From the NCBI GenBank assembly GCA_965200005.1, contig OZ241331.1:2294001-2358000 (forward strand): a stretch of 64,000 bases of DNA, written 5' to 3'. How positions within the stretch are numbered: position 1 is the first letter of the stretch; each line of letters begins with the position of its first letter. Shown here piece after piece: positions 33,159-44,900 of the stretch. The notes beneath the pieces were generated by a model. The model did no database searches, was not told the origin of the DNA, and saw only the letters and a program-made list of their open reading frames with translations. The position numbers and the translations under genes were made by a program. Source of the DNA: Aldehydirespirator sp965200005 (lineage in GTDB: Bacteria > Actinomycetota > Acidimicrobiia > Acidimicrobiales > Aldehydirespiratoraceae).

Positions 33159-33856
33159 TTAGCGACACAAGAGAGTGGGTTGATGGTCTGCCGTCCGACA
33201 CACTATTTCGCATTGGAGACGTTCCCGGTGAAGCACCGCTAAGAAATCAGGTGCTGTCGCGCGTCGCTAAAGGAGACACCCCGGTTCTGGAACATGTCAC
33301 TAGAGGCATTTACTACAAGCGGTCACAGCCACACCCCGGCTGCACAGTTCAAGGATCACGCACCGCCTGGCGTAAGGCGTTGTGTTGGGCTGCGGGCAAC
33401 GGGGGAGGCTTGGCTGGTTGGCTCGCACTTAACGCGCATGGCTGGACTACACAAGTACCGAGCCGGCTTAGTGTGGCGACACTAAAGCGGAAGCCACCAA
33501 CCATCTTTGCTCCTCACACACAATGGCTCATCAACAGCTTGTGGCATCGCCAAGAACTGACCTGGGGCGAAGTTAGTTTGATCGAAGCTGTCAAGCAGTG
33601 GTTGCCACAGGACGACTATCCCTGGGAGTTCGTACTTCAGAGCCTCTACGAGCGAGCACCTTGGGACGCCAACAGTGGCGGCAGGATGCCTAGGGACACG
33701 GTGTTACGCGCCGACGCACTAGCCGACGCCATCGCGTTCGAGGAACCAAACCCTGTCGAAGCCTTGTGTTACAAGCTCAGCGACAGAAACAGCGGGCCGC
33801 CTTTGGATGTACGTCTGACCGAGACTGTAGGTGCCTTACGGGCTTCAGGTTTGTAG
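33149..33856 (+). CDS. AbiEi-like antitoxin / transcriptional regulator (type IV toxin-antitoxin)
   Basis: The 235-residue protein fits the AbiEi/DUF6088-like group. Its N-terminal winged-helix-like region (PLRNQVLSRVAKGDTPVLEHVTRGIYYKR) contains the RGIYYK turn typical of such antitoxins. A central segment (LAGWLALNAHGWTTQVPSRLSVA) and the C-terminal helical part FAPHTQWLINSLWHRQELTWGEVSLIEAVKQW also fit. It precedes the AbiEii-like toxin gene by 46 bases on the same strand, the usual order. Antitoxins of this class repress their own operon and neutralise the toxin without stable binding. Assigned from motif and context, not from a search. Confidence 0.78.
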   Translation: MRAISDTREWVDGLPSDTLFRIGDVPGEAPLRNQVLSRVAKGDTPVLEHVTRGIYYKRSQPHPGCTVQGSRTAWRKALCWAAGNGGGLAGWLALNAHGWTTQVPSRLSVATLKRKPPTIFAPHTQWLINSLWHRQELTWGEVSLIEAVKQWLPQDDYPWEFVLQSLYERAPWDANSGGRMPRDTVLRADALADAIAFEEPNPVEALCYKLSDRNSGPPLDVRLTETVGALRASGL

Positions 33857-33902
33857 CGCCGCATGTGGTCATCCGGATCGCTGTACTGGTTGACGCTCGC
33901 CG

Positions 33903-34910
33903 GTGGTGACTAACGCGGATTCCTTCCCCAGTACTTCTAGACGCCGTCTGGCCGTCTCGGAGGACTTCGGAAGCGTCACTAGTGCAGCCGCTCGATCTTC
34001 AGGCTTCTCAGAGCAGCAAGTTCGCCATGACTACTGGCTCACTCGTGGCCTCTGGGGAGTGGCGCAGAACCTGGCTAACGACGAGTGGATCCGCCGTCGA
34101 CCCGATTCGCAATCCCTTGCTCGGGGTCTAGGGGCATCTGATATGCCTGCTGTGGCTCGGTGGGCATTCGGTGGCGGTACCTCGTTGGCAGTTGCCTGGG
34201 GACTAACCGACAGGTTCAGCGAGGACTTAGACGCAAGCCTCTTCCCGGCATCGAGTGACGTGTCACGCAGTGCTTTGCAGAAGGCTCGGCAGGACGTAGC
34301 GCGGTGGATTTCTGGGGAGACGGGAGCGCGCAGAGAGTCCGGCGGCCGCGGCGTGGTGCGTACCACACGGATGGTTCTTCCAAGCCAAGCCATGTTCAAG
34401 ATGGACGCCGTCGTTCACCATCCCGACCCCGCCAGAGCACTTAGCAGACGAGTTGTCGTGCAATCAATCATTGGGCGGACGTTCCCGAATCTCATGCACT
34501 CCTACCCGGAGTTGGGTGGCTTTGGTCTACCGACTGTCATTGTGCCTTTCACGGCTGTCAACAAACTGGATGCCCTACACAGACGTGCCGAAGCCGGTGA
34601 CTTGATCTCACTCGTGGGCCGAGTACGTGACATTCACGATCTTGGCGCAATTGCCAATAGCAACCATGCGCAGGAGACGAGCGCGAGGATTGTGTCGCTG
34701 GTGCCGTCAATGGTCGTTGTAGCAGGCCCTCAGGCATCTCGACCACAACGGGGATATGGCAGCGCCGATCTGTACCGTCCCGGGAGCTTGGCGTACGAAG
34801 TCCTACGCGAGGCATACAACAATGAACTCGCTGGGTTGCTTCCAGCCGGACGTCCACTGGCAGGCTTTGGTTCCACGATGGAAGCCATAAGTCGCCTCGA
34901 CAGGCATTAG
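33903..34910 (+). CDS. AbiEii-like nucleotidyltransferase toxin
   Basis: Type IV abortive-infection toxin of the AbiEii/AbiGii (MenT-like) nucleotidyltransferase family. Diagnostic motifs are FGGGTSLAVAWGLTDRFSEDLDASL (about residue 89; the GG/S plus DxD-type catalytic site, here SEDLD) and the downstream VNKLDALHRRAE ... VGRVRDIHDL (about 220-250), which matches the conserved Lys and RD-xx-DL elements. MenT relatives add nucleotides to tRNA acceptor ends. Starts at GTG 33903 (GTG 33906 also possible). It ends four bases from the convergent menA stop. Likely phage-defence or stress element. Confidence 0.83.
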   Translation: MVTNADSFPSTSRRRLAVSEDFGSVTSAAARSSGFSEQQVRHDYWLTRGLWGVAQNLANDEWIRRRPDSQSLARGLGASDMPAVARWAFGGGTSLAVAWGLTDRFSEDLDASLFPASSDVSRSALQKARQDVARWISGETGARRESGGRGVVRTTRMVLPSQAMFKMDAVVHHPDPARALSRRVVVQSIIGRTFPNLMHSYPELGGFGLPTVIVPFTAVNKLDALHRRAEAGDLISLVGRVRDIHDLGAIANSNHAQETSARIVSLVPSMVVVAGPQASRPQRGYGSADLYRPGSLAYEVLREAYNNELAGLLPAGRPLAGFGSTMEAISRLDRH

Positions 34911-34913
34911 GGG

Positions 34914-35792
34914 TTAGGAGGTGAGGGTTAGGCCTAGGGCCATGGTTAGGGCTGAGATCAGTTGTGTTTGGGCGGTTGCGGCTAGTACTGGGATTAGGTC
35001 GGGGCCGGAGGCACCGCGCAGGACTTTGCGGGCGCCGCGGATGGCGAAGGGGGAACCGAGAACCGCTAGAGCGCTGAGGCGACCCCAGATTGAGGCAACT
35101 AACGCAACTGCGAAGGCGGCTTCCAAGACGGCGACGTACAGCCAGCGGGTGCGGCGGTCGCCTAGCCGCACGGCCAGGGTTCTCTTTCCGGCTGCTGTGT
35201 CGGAGGGGATGTCACGCAGGTTGTTGGCCACCAGGATCGCAACCGCCCACAAACCCACGGGTACCCCGCAGAGCACGGCGTACCAATCGAGGCGTTCGAC
35301 GAGCACGTAGGTGGTGCCTGCGGTGGCCACAAGCCCGAAGAACACGAACGCGAACACTTCGCCCAGCCCCATATATCCATACGGCTTGGGTCCGCCGGTG
35401 TAGCCCCATCCCGCAAGCAGACAGGCAGCACCAACCAGTAGCAATGCCCAACCGGCTGTGGCGGCCAACACAAGACCGGCACAACCCGCAACAGCCCCAC
35501 ACACAACAGCAGCAGCCTTCACCTGGCGCGGCGCTACCAAACCCGAACCCACAAGTCGTAGTGGGCCGACTCGGCGAGCGTCATCAGTGCCGCGCACACC
35601 GTCGGAGTAGTCGTTGGCGTAGTTGACTCCGACCTGGATCGACACAGCCACAAGCAGCGCGAACGGCGCCCTCCACCAATGCACCGCAGTGCCACCAGCA
35701 GCGACGGCGGTACCAACTGCCACTGGCGCGATCGCGGCGCTGAGTGTGCGAGGTCGGGCCCCGCTAATCCAGAGGCGAACTGAGCTAGTCAC
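34914..35792 (-). CDS. menA: 1,4-dihydroxy-2-naphthoate polyprenyltransferase
   Basis: A membrane UbiA-family enzyme joining DHNA and a polyprenyl diphosphate to form demethylmenaquinone. The prenyl-diphosphate-binding Asp motif is NYANDYSDGVRGTDD (about 58) and the second is NNLRDIPSDTAAGKRTLAVRLG (about 190). ARPRTLSAAIAPVAVGTA at the start and about eight hydrophobic helices fit MenA. Its product is the substrate of MenG at 21432-22277. Confidence 0.95.
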   Translation of the reverse strand: MTSSVRLWISGARPRTLSAAIAPVAVGTAVAAGGTAVHWWRAPFALLVAVSIQVGVNYANDYSDGVRGTDDARRVGPLRLVGSGLVAPRQVKAAAVVCGAVAGCAGLVLAATAGWALLLVGAACLLAGWGYTGGPKPYGYMGLGEVFAFVFFGLVATAGTTYVLVERLDWYAVLCGVPVGLWAVAILVANNLRDIPSDTAAGKRTLAVRLGDRRTRWLYVAVLEAAFAVALVASIWGRLSALAVLGSPFAIRGARKVLRGASGPDLIPVLAATAQTQLISALTMALGLTLTS

Positions 35793-35818
35793 GGTTCCAG
35801 AGCCAAGGTCAGTCAGGT

Positions 35819-36517
35819 TCAGGAGTTGAGGTACTTATAGCCGAGGCCGCGAATGGTCACTATCCGCTGCGGTTTCGACGGATCTTTCTCAACCCTTGAG
35901 CGCAGGCGCTTGATATGCACATCAAGCGTCTTGGTGTTGCCCACATAGTCGAGTCCCCAGACGCGATCAATTAGCGTCTGGCGAGTCACCACGAACCCGG
36001 CATTTTCCATCAGCAACGCCAGCAACTCAAACTCTTTGAGCGGCAACCGCTGCGGTTCACCACCCACGGTTACCTCATGGCGGCGCCGGTCAACCGTCAC
36101 CTCGCCGACCGAGATCACCTCGCCTGAAGTGGACGTCGCCTTGCGGGCGCGGCTGCGACGCAACACCGTCCTCATGCGAGCCACTAGCTCACGCAGCCGG
36201 TACGGCTTGGCGATGTAGTCGTCGGCGCCGACCTCAAGACCCACCACAGTGTCAATCTCGGCACTGCGCGCCGAGACCATGATCACGGGAGTGTCGGCAC
36301 GCGAACGGATGCGGCGGCAAACGTCGATGCCAGACAAGCCAGGCAGCATCACATCAAGTAGCACGATGTCGGGTTCGGTTGCTGCGAACTGCTGAAGCGC
36401 TCGCTCACCATCAGCAGCCAGATCCACCGTGAATCCTTCGGCCTCCAAAGCGAAGTTCAACGCCTCCCGGTAGGAAGGCTCGTCATCAACCACTAGGACA
36501 CGCAACCCGGAGTTCAC
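35819..36517 (-). CDS. OmpR/PhoB-family response regulator (RegX3-like), orphan
   Basis: A two-domain regulator. Receiver: VLVVDDEPSYREAL with acidic pair at 11-12, phospho-acceptor Asp near 55 in DIVLLDVMLPG, and Lys in DDYIAKPYRLREL. The C-terminal winged-helix domain is LPLKEFELLALLMENAGFVVTRQTLIDRVWGLDYVGNTKTLDVHIKRLRSRVE. The GTG at 36517 is chosen because the frame opening at 36607 adds 30 residues unlike a receiver N-terminus. No histidine kinase is adjacent, so the partner is unknown; resemblance to RegX3 suggests phosphate control but is only inference. Confidence 0.92.
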   Translation of the reverse strand: MNSGLRVLVVDDEPSYREALNFALEAEGFTVDLAADGERALQQFAATEPDIVLLDVMLPGLSGIDVCRRIRSRADTPVIMVSARSAEIDTVVGLEVGADDYIAKPYRLRELVARMRTVLRRSRARKATSTSGEVISVGEVTVDRRRHEVTVGGEPQRLPLKEFELLALLMENAGFVVTRQTLIDRVWGLDYVGNTKTLDVHIKRLRSRVEKDPSKPQRIVTIRGLGYKYLNS

Positions 36518-36621
36518 ACCCCAAGTGTGCCCGGTGGCACACGCCACCACCTGTGCCACCCAGGTTGTGCTCGCAGCGGGTTTCAAAAGGCAGCCATCGA
36601 TCGCCACGTAGGCTCCGCGGT

Positions 36622-38652
<2,031 letters not shown>

Positions 38653-38689
38653 CCGCTGTGTGCGGCCGATCCGCTGCAGACGGGCGGTG

Positions 38690-39901
38690 TCAGGCAGCCT
38701 TTTCGAGTATGTGAACTCCACAGGCCGAGGCCAGTCCGATCACGTGAGCGAGCCCGACCTTGGCACCGGAGATCTGACGGTCTCCAGCCTCGCCACGCAG
38801 GTGAGTAGCGATCTCATAGATGTTCGCCACTCCGGTCGCGCCGATGGGGTGCCCCTTGGAGATCAAGCCTCCTGAAGTGTTTACGGGCGTTACTCCGTCC
38901 CGGAAGGGCCCGCCCGCGTCGATGAAATCACCCGCACCGCCAGGCTCACACAGTCGGAGATTGTCGTAGTGGATCAACTCTGCAGTGGCGAAACAGTCAT
39001 GCAACTCCACCAGATCTAGATCATCTGGGCTCACGCCCGCAGCTTCATATGCCTGGTCGGCTGCGTTGCGGGTGAGAGTGTTGACATCGGGCTGCACGTG
39101 ACAGTCGGGCGTGTATGGATCGCTAGTGAGTACCGATGCTGAGATCTTGACTGCTCGCTTGCGCACGCTTGAAGGCATTGACGCCAGCCGCTCCCCCGAC
39201 ACCAGCACTGCAGCCGCGGCACCATCACCGGTCGGGCAACACATCAGCAGCGTGTTCGGGTAGCTCATCATCGGCGACTGGCGGATCTCATCAAGCGAGA
39301 ACTTCTTCTGGTATTGCGCCAGCGGATTGAGCGTGGAGTGCAGATGGTTCTTGTAGGCAACCTTGGCGAACTGGTCAAACCCCACCCCGTCGTGGTCATG
39401 GGCGTAGGCCATACCCGCCTGGGCGAAGACACCGGGCATCGTCTCGGTGCCCAGATAGCCATCAACACCGGTCACGGCCCCAAAGCGGCCACTGGGCTCA
39501 AACACCTGCTTGGACTTCTTGGTGGCTCCTCCAAGTAAGCCCATCTTTCCCATCTTCTCGGCGCCGATGGCGAGCCCGATCTGCGCCTCCCCGGCTTTGA
39601 TGGCCATTATCACTGTGCGCACAGCAGTGGCACCGGTAGCGCAAGCGTTGGCCACGTTGTACACGGGCACGCCGGTCTGGCCGATCTGCTTCTGCACCCG
39701 CTGGCCTACTGCTCCAGATGCTTGGAATAGCGAGCCGCACGCCAGGATGTCGATGTCGTGAACGGTCACTTCACCGTCGGCGAGTGCTGCCATCGCACTA
39801 TTGGAAGCGAGATCGATCAGATCTTGGTCGCCGTAGCGGCCGAATCGTGTCATGTGCGTGCCGATCAGCCACACACTGTCAGCAGCTATTCGTGTTGCCA
39901 T
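38690..39901 (-). CDS. Thiolase family protein (SCP-x/lipid-transfer type)
   Basis: A thiolase-fold condensing or cleaving enzyme of 403 residues. The nucleophilic Cys lies in VYNVANACATGATAVRTVIM (about 87), followed by EMHD-like HDCFATAELIHYD, the catalytic His in GLISKGHPIGATGVANIYEI (about 346) and LASACGVHILEKA with the second Cys. The lack of a long loop domain and the DUF35 partner next door point to the SCP2/SCP-x thiolase group, which acts on branched or steroid side-chain acyl-CoAs. Substrate is inference. Confidence 0.92.
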   Translation of the reverse strand: MATRIAADSVWLIGTHMTRFGRYGDQDLIDLASNSAMAALADGEVTVHDIDILACGSLFQASGAVGQRVQKQIGQTGVPVYNVANACATGATAVRTVIMAIKAGEAQIGLAIGAEKMGKMGLLGGATKKSKQVFEPSGRFGAVTGVDGYLGTETMPGVFAQAGMAYAHDHDGVGFDQFAKVAYKNHLHSTLNPLAQYQKKFSLDEIRQSPMMSYPNTLLMCCPTGDGAAAAVLVSGERLASMPSSVRKRAVKISASVLTSDPYTPDCHVQPDVNTLTRNAADQAYEAAGVSPDDLDLVELHDCFATAELIHYDNLRLCEPGGAGDFIDAGGPFRDGVTPVNTSGGLISKGHPIGATGVANIYEIATHLRGEAGDRQISGAKVGLAHVIGLASACGVHILEKAA

Positions 39902-39977
39902 CTGCTATTTCTCCTCAGTCGTGGGGCTTGTGCGTGTCAGATTCTCTGTGGGTGCCAGACTGCTGGGCTTTGACAGT

Positions 39978-40376
39978 TCACACTGGCTCGTAGCCGAAGG
40001 CAATCGCCTCGGTGCCGTCGTCATCTGCGCCGATCGAATATGTCGTTAGCTGCACGGGCATGCCGAGCAATACTGCGTCGGGCGTCGGTTCGCAGTTAAC
40101 GATGTTGGAGCGAACCCAGGTGTCATCCGATGTCTTGATGATCGCCGACACGAATGGCACGGTGATTTTCGGGGCGGCCCGATGCACGATCGAAAACGAT
40201 CGCAGTTCGCCATCGTTGTTCACGCGGGCGCTTCTGAACTCGGTCTTGCCGCAGTTTGAACAGGCATTGCGGCGACCAAAGAAGCGTGCGCCGCAACTGA
40301 TGCACTCATTAGCAACTAGGTGAGGCTCGGGCTCAAGGTGAAGATAGTTCACTAACGGAACACGCGAATTGCCCAT
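39978..40376 (-). CDS. Zn-ribbon/OB-fold protein (DUF35), thiolase partner
   Basis: A 132-residue protein with a rubredoxin-like Zn ribbon, CISCGARFFGRRNACSNCG (two CxxC pairs, about 25-42), then an OB-fold typical of acyl-CoA-associated DUF35 proteins (GELRSFSIVHRAAP, PFVSAIIKTSD, VQLTTYSIGADDDGTEAIAFGYEPV). Such proteins form complexes with neighbouring thiolases or hydratases. The gene is directly upstream of the thiolase on the same strand (76-base gap), supporting that partnership. Confidence 0.9.
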   Translation of the reverse strand: MGNSRVPLVNYLHLEPEPHLVANECISCGARFFGRRNACSNCGKTEFRSARVNNDGELRSFSIVHRAAPKITVPFVSAIIKTSDDTWVRSNIVNCEPTPDAVLLGMPVQLTTYSIGADDDGTEAIAFGYEPV

Positions 40377-40387
40377 ATCTGCGCAGG

Positions 40388-40999
40388 CTAACAGCGCGAG
40401 CTCCAGCGAGAACGGTGCAACACGTCGCTCAGCGGCGGTCGACCACGCAGCGCTGAGCGACTCGGTACATCGTCTGGCGCTTGGTAGCCGATGGCAACAG
40501 TTCCCACACCACGGCGATCTTCGGGTACACCAAACTCTCGCCGGACTGCTTCTTCATGTTCGAACATCGCAAAAAAACAGGCTCCGAGTCCTCGATCCGA
40601 AGCTGCAAGCAGCATGTTCATCACTGCCGCTCCCCCATCAACGAACCAGTACGGGACACTCCATGCCTCGGCGCTGGCACCTAGGGCGCTGTGGCGCTTG
40701 TCGGGTTCGCTGTAACGGCGCAAGTAGGCACCGGTGTTCGCCCAGACAACGACAAGTGCTGGTGCCACCAAAAGCTTGGGCCATCGGAACCTGTCACGGC
40801 GGGGCAGCGGCAAGGTCACATTCCAATACTGCTGAGTCGAGTCGCCTTCGAGAGCTAGGAACTCAACCCCGGCAGTGTTGCCGGCAGTTGGTGCCCGGCG
40901 CGCTAGATCACAAAGTTCATCGATGGTGTTAGCTGGCAGCGGCTGTGAGGTAAACGAGCGAACCATGCGGCGACGCCGCACCACACGCTCAAAGTCCAC
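40388..40999 (-). CDS. Nitroreductase-family FMN oxidoreductase
   Basis: A 203-residue nitroreductase-fold protein. MDFERVVRRRRMVRSFTSQPLPANTI and DLARRAPTAGNTAGVEFLAL supply the phosphate/FMN-binding Arg and Ser/Thr-Asn region; GGAAVMNMLLAASDRGLGACFFAMFEHEEAVRREFGVPED and VGTVAIGYQAPDD are the C-terminal FMN motifs. The physiological substrate is unknown. It lies 11 bases upstream of the DUF35 gene, so it may belong to the same acyl-CoA or steroid-related operon. Confidence 0.9.
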   Translation of the reverse strand: MDFERVVRRRRMVRSFTSQPLPANTIDELCDLARRAPTAGNTAGVEFLALEGDSTQQYWNVTLPLPRRDRFRWPKLLVAPALVVVWANTGAYLRRYSEPDKRHSALGASAEAWSVPYWFVDGGAAVMNMLLAASDRGLGACFFAMFEHEEAVRREFGVPEDRRGVGTVAIGYQAPDDVPSRSALRGRPPLSDVLHRSRWSSRC

Positions 41000-41152
41000 T
41001 GCTCACCAATGCGTCGGTGTCGGCGAGCTAGATGTCGACCCGAACAAGGCCGTGCGCGCCGCTAGTGCCACCCCTGACTTAGGTGGCAATCAAAAGAGAA
41101 CCAACTGCACAAGTGATCTGCACAACTGAGTTGTGGGAGAACGTGGGAGAAC

Positions 41153-41821
41153 TCAGAGAAGCTTTTCGAGTTCCTCGGATCGCACCCAACCATGAACGAT
41201 CACAGTGTCGCCGTCGTCTTCGTTGATGTGGCTGACGAAATCTAGATGCTCCGGGGGGATCTTGTTGGGGTTCAAGCTGGCGTGATCGTACATGACGGCC
41301 GGAGCGCCCTTCCCGCGTGTGGTGAAGATCCGGTCCTGGTAACTAAACGTGCCGATACCGAATCGCTTAGCGAGGCGGCGTCCCCAGGCCCGCTCCTCTC
41401 CTGTGGCCTTATGACCAGGCCGGGGAACAACATCATGTAGCAGGCGGGACACTTCAAAGGCACCGGGATCAACGATCCGCATCCCGATAAGCACATCTTC
41501 ATCAGGGAATGACAACGCCGCCCGCCGCTTCTGGTTCCGGTTAATGGCATTGAGTACAGTGTTGCGCCGGGTGGTGCGGCAGGTGTGGCCAGCACCAATC
41601 AAGATGCAAGGTGTGCCACCAATCCGTTCAAGAGTAAAGAACGAGAATCCCCGAAGCCGGCCATTGTCGCGAGCTCGGGTCAGCAGCACCCATGACTCGA
41701 GTTGACCCTGGAGCAATTCGGCATCGAACGCGTTGGTGGACAGCGAGAGCAGTTTGAGCATCTCTGCCACGTCCGAGTCGCCCATCGAGGTGCAATCTTG
41801 CGTCTCGACCGTGACCGCCAT
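41153..41821 (-). CDS. Conserved-looking hypothetical protein
   Basis: I do not recognise the family. The 222-residue protein has no signal peptide or membrane segment. A mixed alpha/beta N-terminal half (AEMLKLLSLSTNAFDAELLQGQLESWVLL, GFSFFTLERIGGTPCILIGAG) somewhat resembles a GNAT fold, but the acetyl-CoA loop is not convincing. The C-terminal half has RRLAKRFGIGTFSYQDRIFTTRGKG and HLDFVSHINEDDGDTVIVHGWVRSEEL. It lies between dnaE and the nitroreductase with gaps of over 130 bases on each side, so it may be monocistronic. Confidence 0.75.
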   Translation of the reverse strand: MAVTVETQDCTSMGDSDVAEMLKLLSLSTNAFDAELLQGQLESWVLLTRARDNGRLRGFSFFTLERIGGTPCILIGAGHTCRTTRRNTVLNAINRNQKRRAALSFPDEDVLIGMRIVDPGAFEVSRLLHDVVPRPGHKATGEERAWGRRLAKRFGIGTFSYQDRIFTTRGKGAPAVMYDHASLNPNKIPPEHLDFVSHINEDDGDTVIVHGWVRSEELEKLL

Positions 41822-41958
41822 AGCGTGCCCCCCAAATTGTCGCTCGTGTCGCTGCTAGCGCGTACCATTGTTGCCTCTACGGGCGGTCGCTTACAACCTG
41901 CTGTCTGACGGCTATTTGAGCGGCTACGCGGAGGTACCTGGATCGTGCTTGAGCAACC

Positions 41959-44900
41959 TCAGGCTACGGCACTCGCGCCCAGGAGAACGCGCACTTCACC
42001 CACCAGTCCCTTAGACGTATCGACCAGGAAACTGTCCGACAGATGCACGACCCGGTTGGCGCCTAACAGCAACTGAACTGGAGAGTCTCCAGGGTGTTCG
42101 TCTAGCAGTGACTTCAATTCGGTCAGAAAACGCGAACTCTGGCGTTCTGGTGGGATGTGTATGCGAATCGGATCGGCGGTGGAAGTGGAATTGTCTAATA
42201 CATCGACACCATTAACGAACAACCTGGCTGTCTCCTCGCGAGTGTTGACTCGAGCCCTTACGATCACTATGGCATCGGCCTGCAAAGACGCTCCCAGATC
42301 CACCATGGCCCTAGGAAAGACCATTGCTTCCATTGTGCCCGTTTGATCTTCAAGCTCAAATGATGCCATCCGGTCACCATTGCGAGTGAAACGCTGGTTC
42401 AGGGCAGTCACTACCCCGCCTACGGTCACAAATCCGGGATCTTCACCTGCTTCTAACAACTCACGCAGCTCGGCGAGACTATGACTGCAGCGGCGGCGCA
42501 ATCGTGATTCAAGCCCGTTGAGGGGATGATCAGACAGATATAGGCCTAGCGATTGCTTCTCGTGAGCCAACAGCTCTGCTCGTGGGAACTCGACATTAGG
42601 CACAGTTGGACGATCATCAAACTTCAACTCAACGCTGTTAGAACCAAAAAGCGACATAACGCCTAGCTCGTATTCGCGCCGAGTGCGCATTGTCATGTCG
42701 ACGATCTCCGAATACACCTGCAGCAAGCCAAGTCGTGGCTCGCCCAAAGAGTCGAATGCTCCCCCCTTTATTAGTGACTCAAGCGTGCGCTTGTTTAGCA
42801 CTTGCATGTCAACACGTTCGACGAAATCCGCAAAGGAGCGAAAGATACCATTCTTGGCCCGCTCGCTTATCAACTTCTCAACAAAGCCCTCACCCACATG
42901 ACGCACCGCCGACAATCCGTAAAGGATCCGACCTGGTCTGTTGTCGCTGCTGGACTCCGGGGTGAAGTCCGAATCCGAGCCATTGACGCAAGGAACGCCA
43001 ACCTCAATGCTACGCTGCCTGCACTCATTGAGGTATACCGCAGCGGAATTGAGTTTGTTGCGGACACTGGTAAGCAGTGCGGCGAAATACTCGACCGGAT
43101 AATTCGCCTTCAAATACGCCGTCTGGTAAGCAATCAACCCGTAGCCGTAGCTGTGGCTCTTGTTAAAGGCATAGTCAGCAAACTGCTCGATGGTGCCAAA
43201 AAGCTGCTCTCCAAGATCATCGGGGTAACCACGAGCAGCTACACCTCCAAGAAATTTCTCACGCTCCGCAGCCATTGCTGAACGGATTTTCTTGCCCATG
43301 GCCTTACGTAGCGAATCGGCTTCGGCAAGCGAGTAGCCAGCAAAACGCTGAGCCACACGCATAACACTTTCCTGGTAAATCATCAGGCCGTAAGTGTCGG
43401 CAAGGAGATCCTCGGCATCAGGGTGGAAGTAGCTGACTGCGCTCCTGCCGTTCTTGCGATCGGCAAAGTCGTTGTGCATGTTTGCGGCCATTGGTCCCGG
43501 CCGATAGAGGGCCACGAGAGCGCACACATCATCGAATCTTGATGGTGCAAGTGAGCGCACCAGATTGCGCACCTGCGAAGACTCGAGTTGGAACACACCG
43601 GTGGTGTCACCCTCACTGAGCATTGCAAAGGTCTTGGAGTCATCTAGGGGCAGGTTGTCGACATCAACTGTGATCCCACGGGTGCGCTTGATCAACTCGA
43701 TCGTGTCAGAGATCACATCAAGGTTGCGCAGCCCCAGAAAGTCCATCTTGAGCAGGCCGAGGTCTTCCACGTCGTGCATCTCGTATTGAGTCACAACCGG
43801 AGAGTCGGGCTTTTGCTGGATCGGCAGATAGTCGGTGAGACGTTCGGGCGAGATCACCACTGCGGCCGCATGGATCCCATCCGAGCGTCGCAATCCTTCA
43901 AGGCCCCGAGCGGTGTCCACGACTTTGGCAACGTCGCTGTCGGCTTCGTACATCTCGCGCAACTCCGCCGCGCCGACGTATCCCTCGTGGTAGGAGTCGG
44001 AGTCCTCAAAGCAGTACCGCAGTGGAGTGTCGCGGCCCAGGATCACCGGCGGCATTGCCTTAGCAACCCGATCGCCCACACTCGCTGGGTACCCGAGCAC
44101 GCGTGCCGCGTCGCGCACCGCGGCACGTGCCTTGATCCGTCCAAACGTGATGATGTGGGCCACACGGTCTTTGCCGTAACGCTCCGCGGCATAGTTGATT
44201 ACTTCGTCGCGCCGACGCGAGTCGAAGTCCATGTCAATGTCGGGCATCGATACGCGCGACGGCGTCAAGAACCGCTCAAACAGCAAATCATAGCGGATCG
44301 GGTCTAGATCGGTGATCTTTAGGCAATAGGCCACCGCGCAACCCGCTGCGGAGCCTCGGCCAGGGCCCACCCGGATACCGGCAGAGCGAGCGAACTTGAT
44401 CAAATCCCAGGTGATCAGGAAATAGGAGGCGAACCCCATGTCACAGATGACTTGCAGCTCGTAGGCAAGTCGCTCGGTTACCTCATCGGGTAATGGATCG
44501 CCCCAGCGCTGCCGAGCACCTTCAAATGTCAGGTGTTCGAGATAACTGCGATCATCTGCGAAACCCTCGGGCACCTCAAAGTTGGGCAATAGAGGTTTGC
44601 CGAAGGCAATGTCAACATTGGCACGCTCCGCGATCCACAGCGTGTTGTTGCACGAGTCGGTGAGATCCGCGAACACCGAACGCATCTCAGCTGAGGTCTT
44701 GAGATAGTGCTCGTCGCCATGGAACTTGAGCCGGTCGGTCTGAGTTAGCTGTGAACCGGTCTGTACACACAACAACGCATCATGGGACTCCGCATCTGCG
44801 CGATGCGTGTAATGACTGTCGTTGGTCGCTAGCAGCGGTGCCTTGAGCTTGCGTGCGATCTCGAGCAACTGAGGCTTGATGCGTCGCTGCTCAGGGATCC

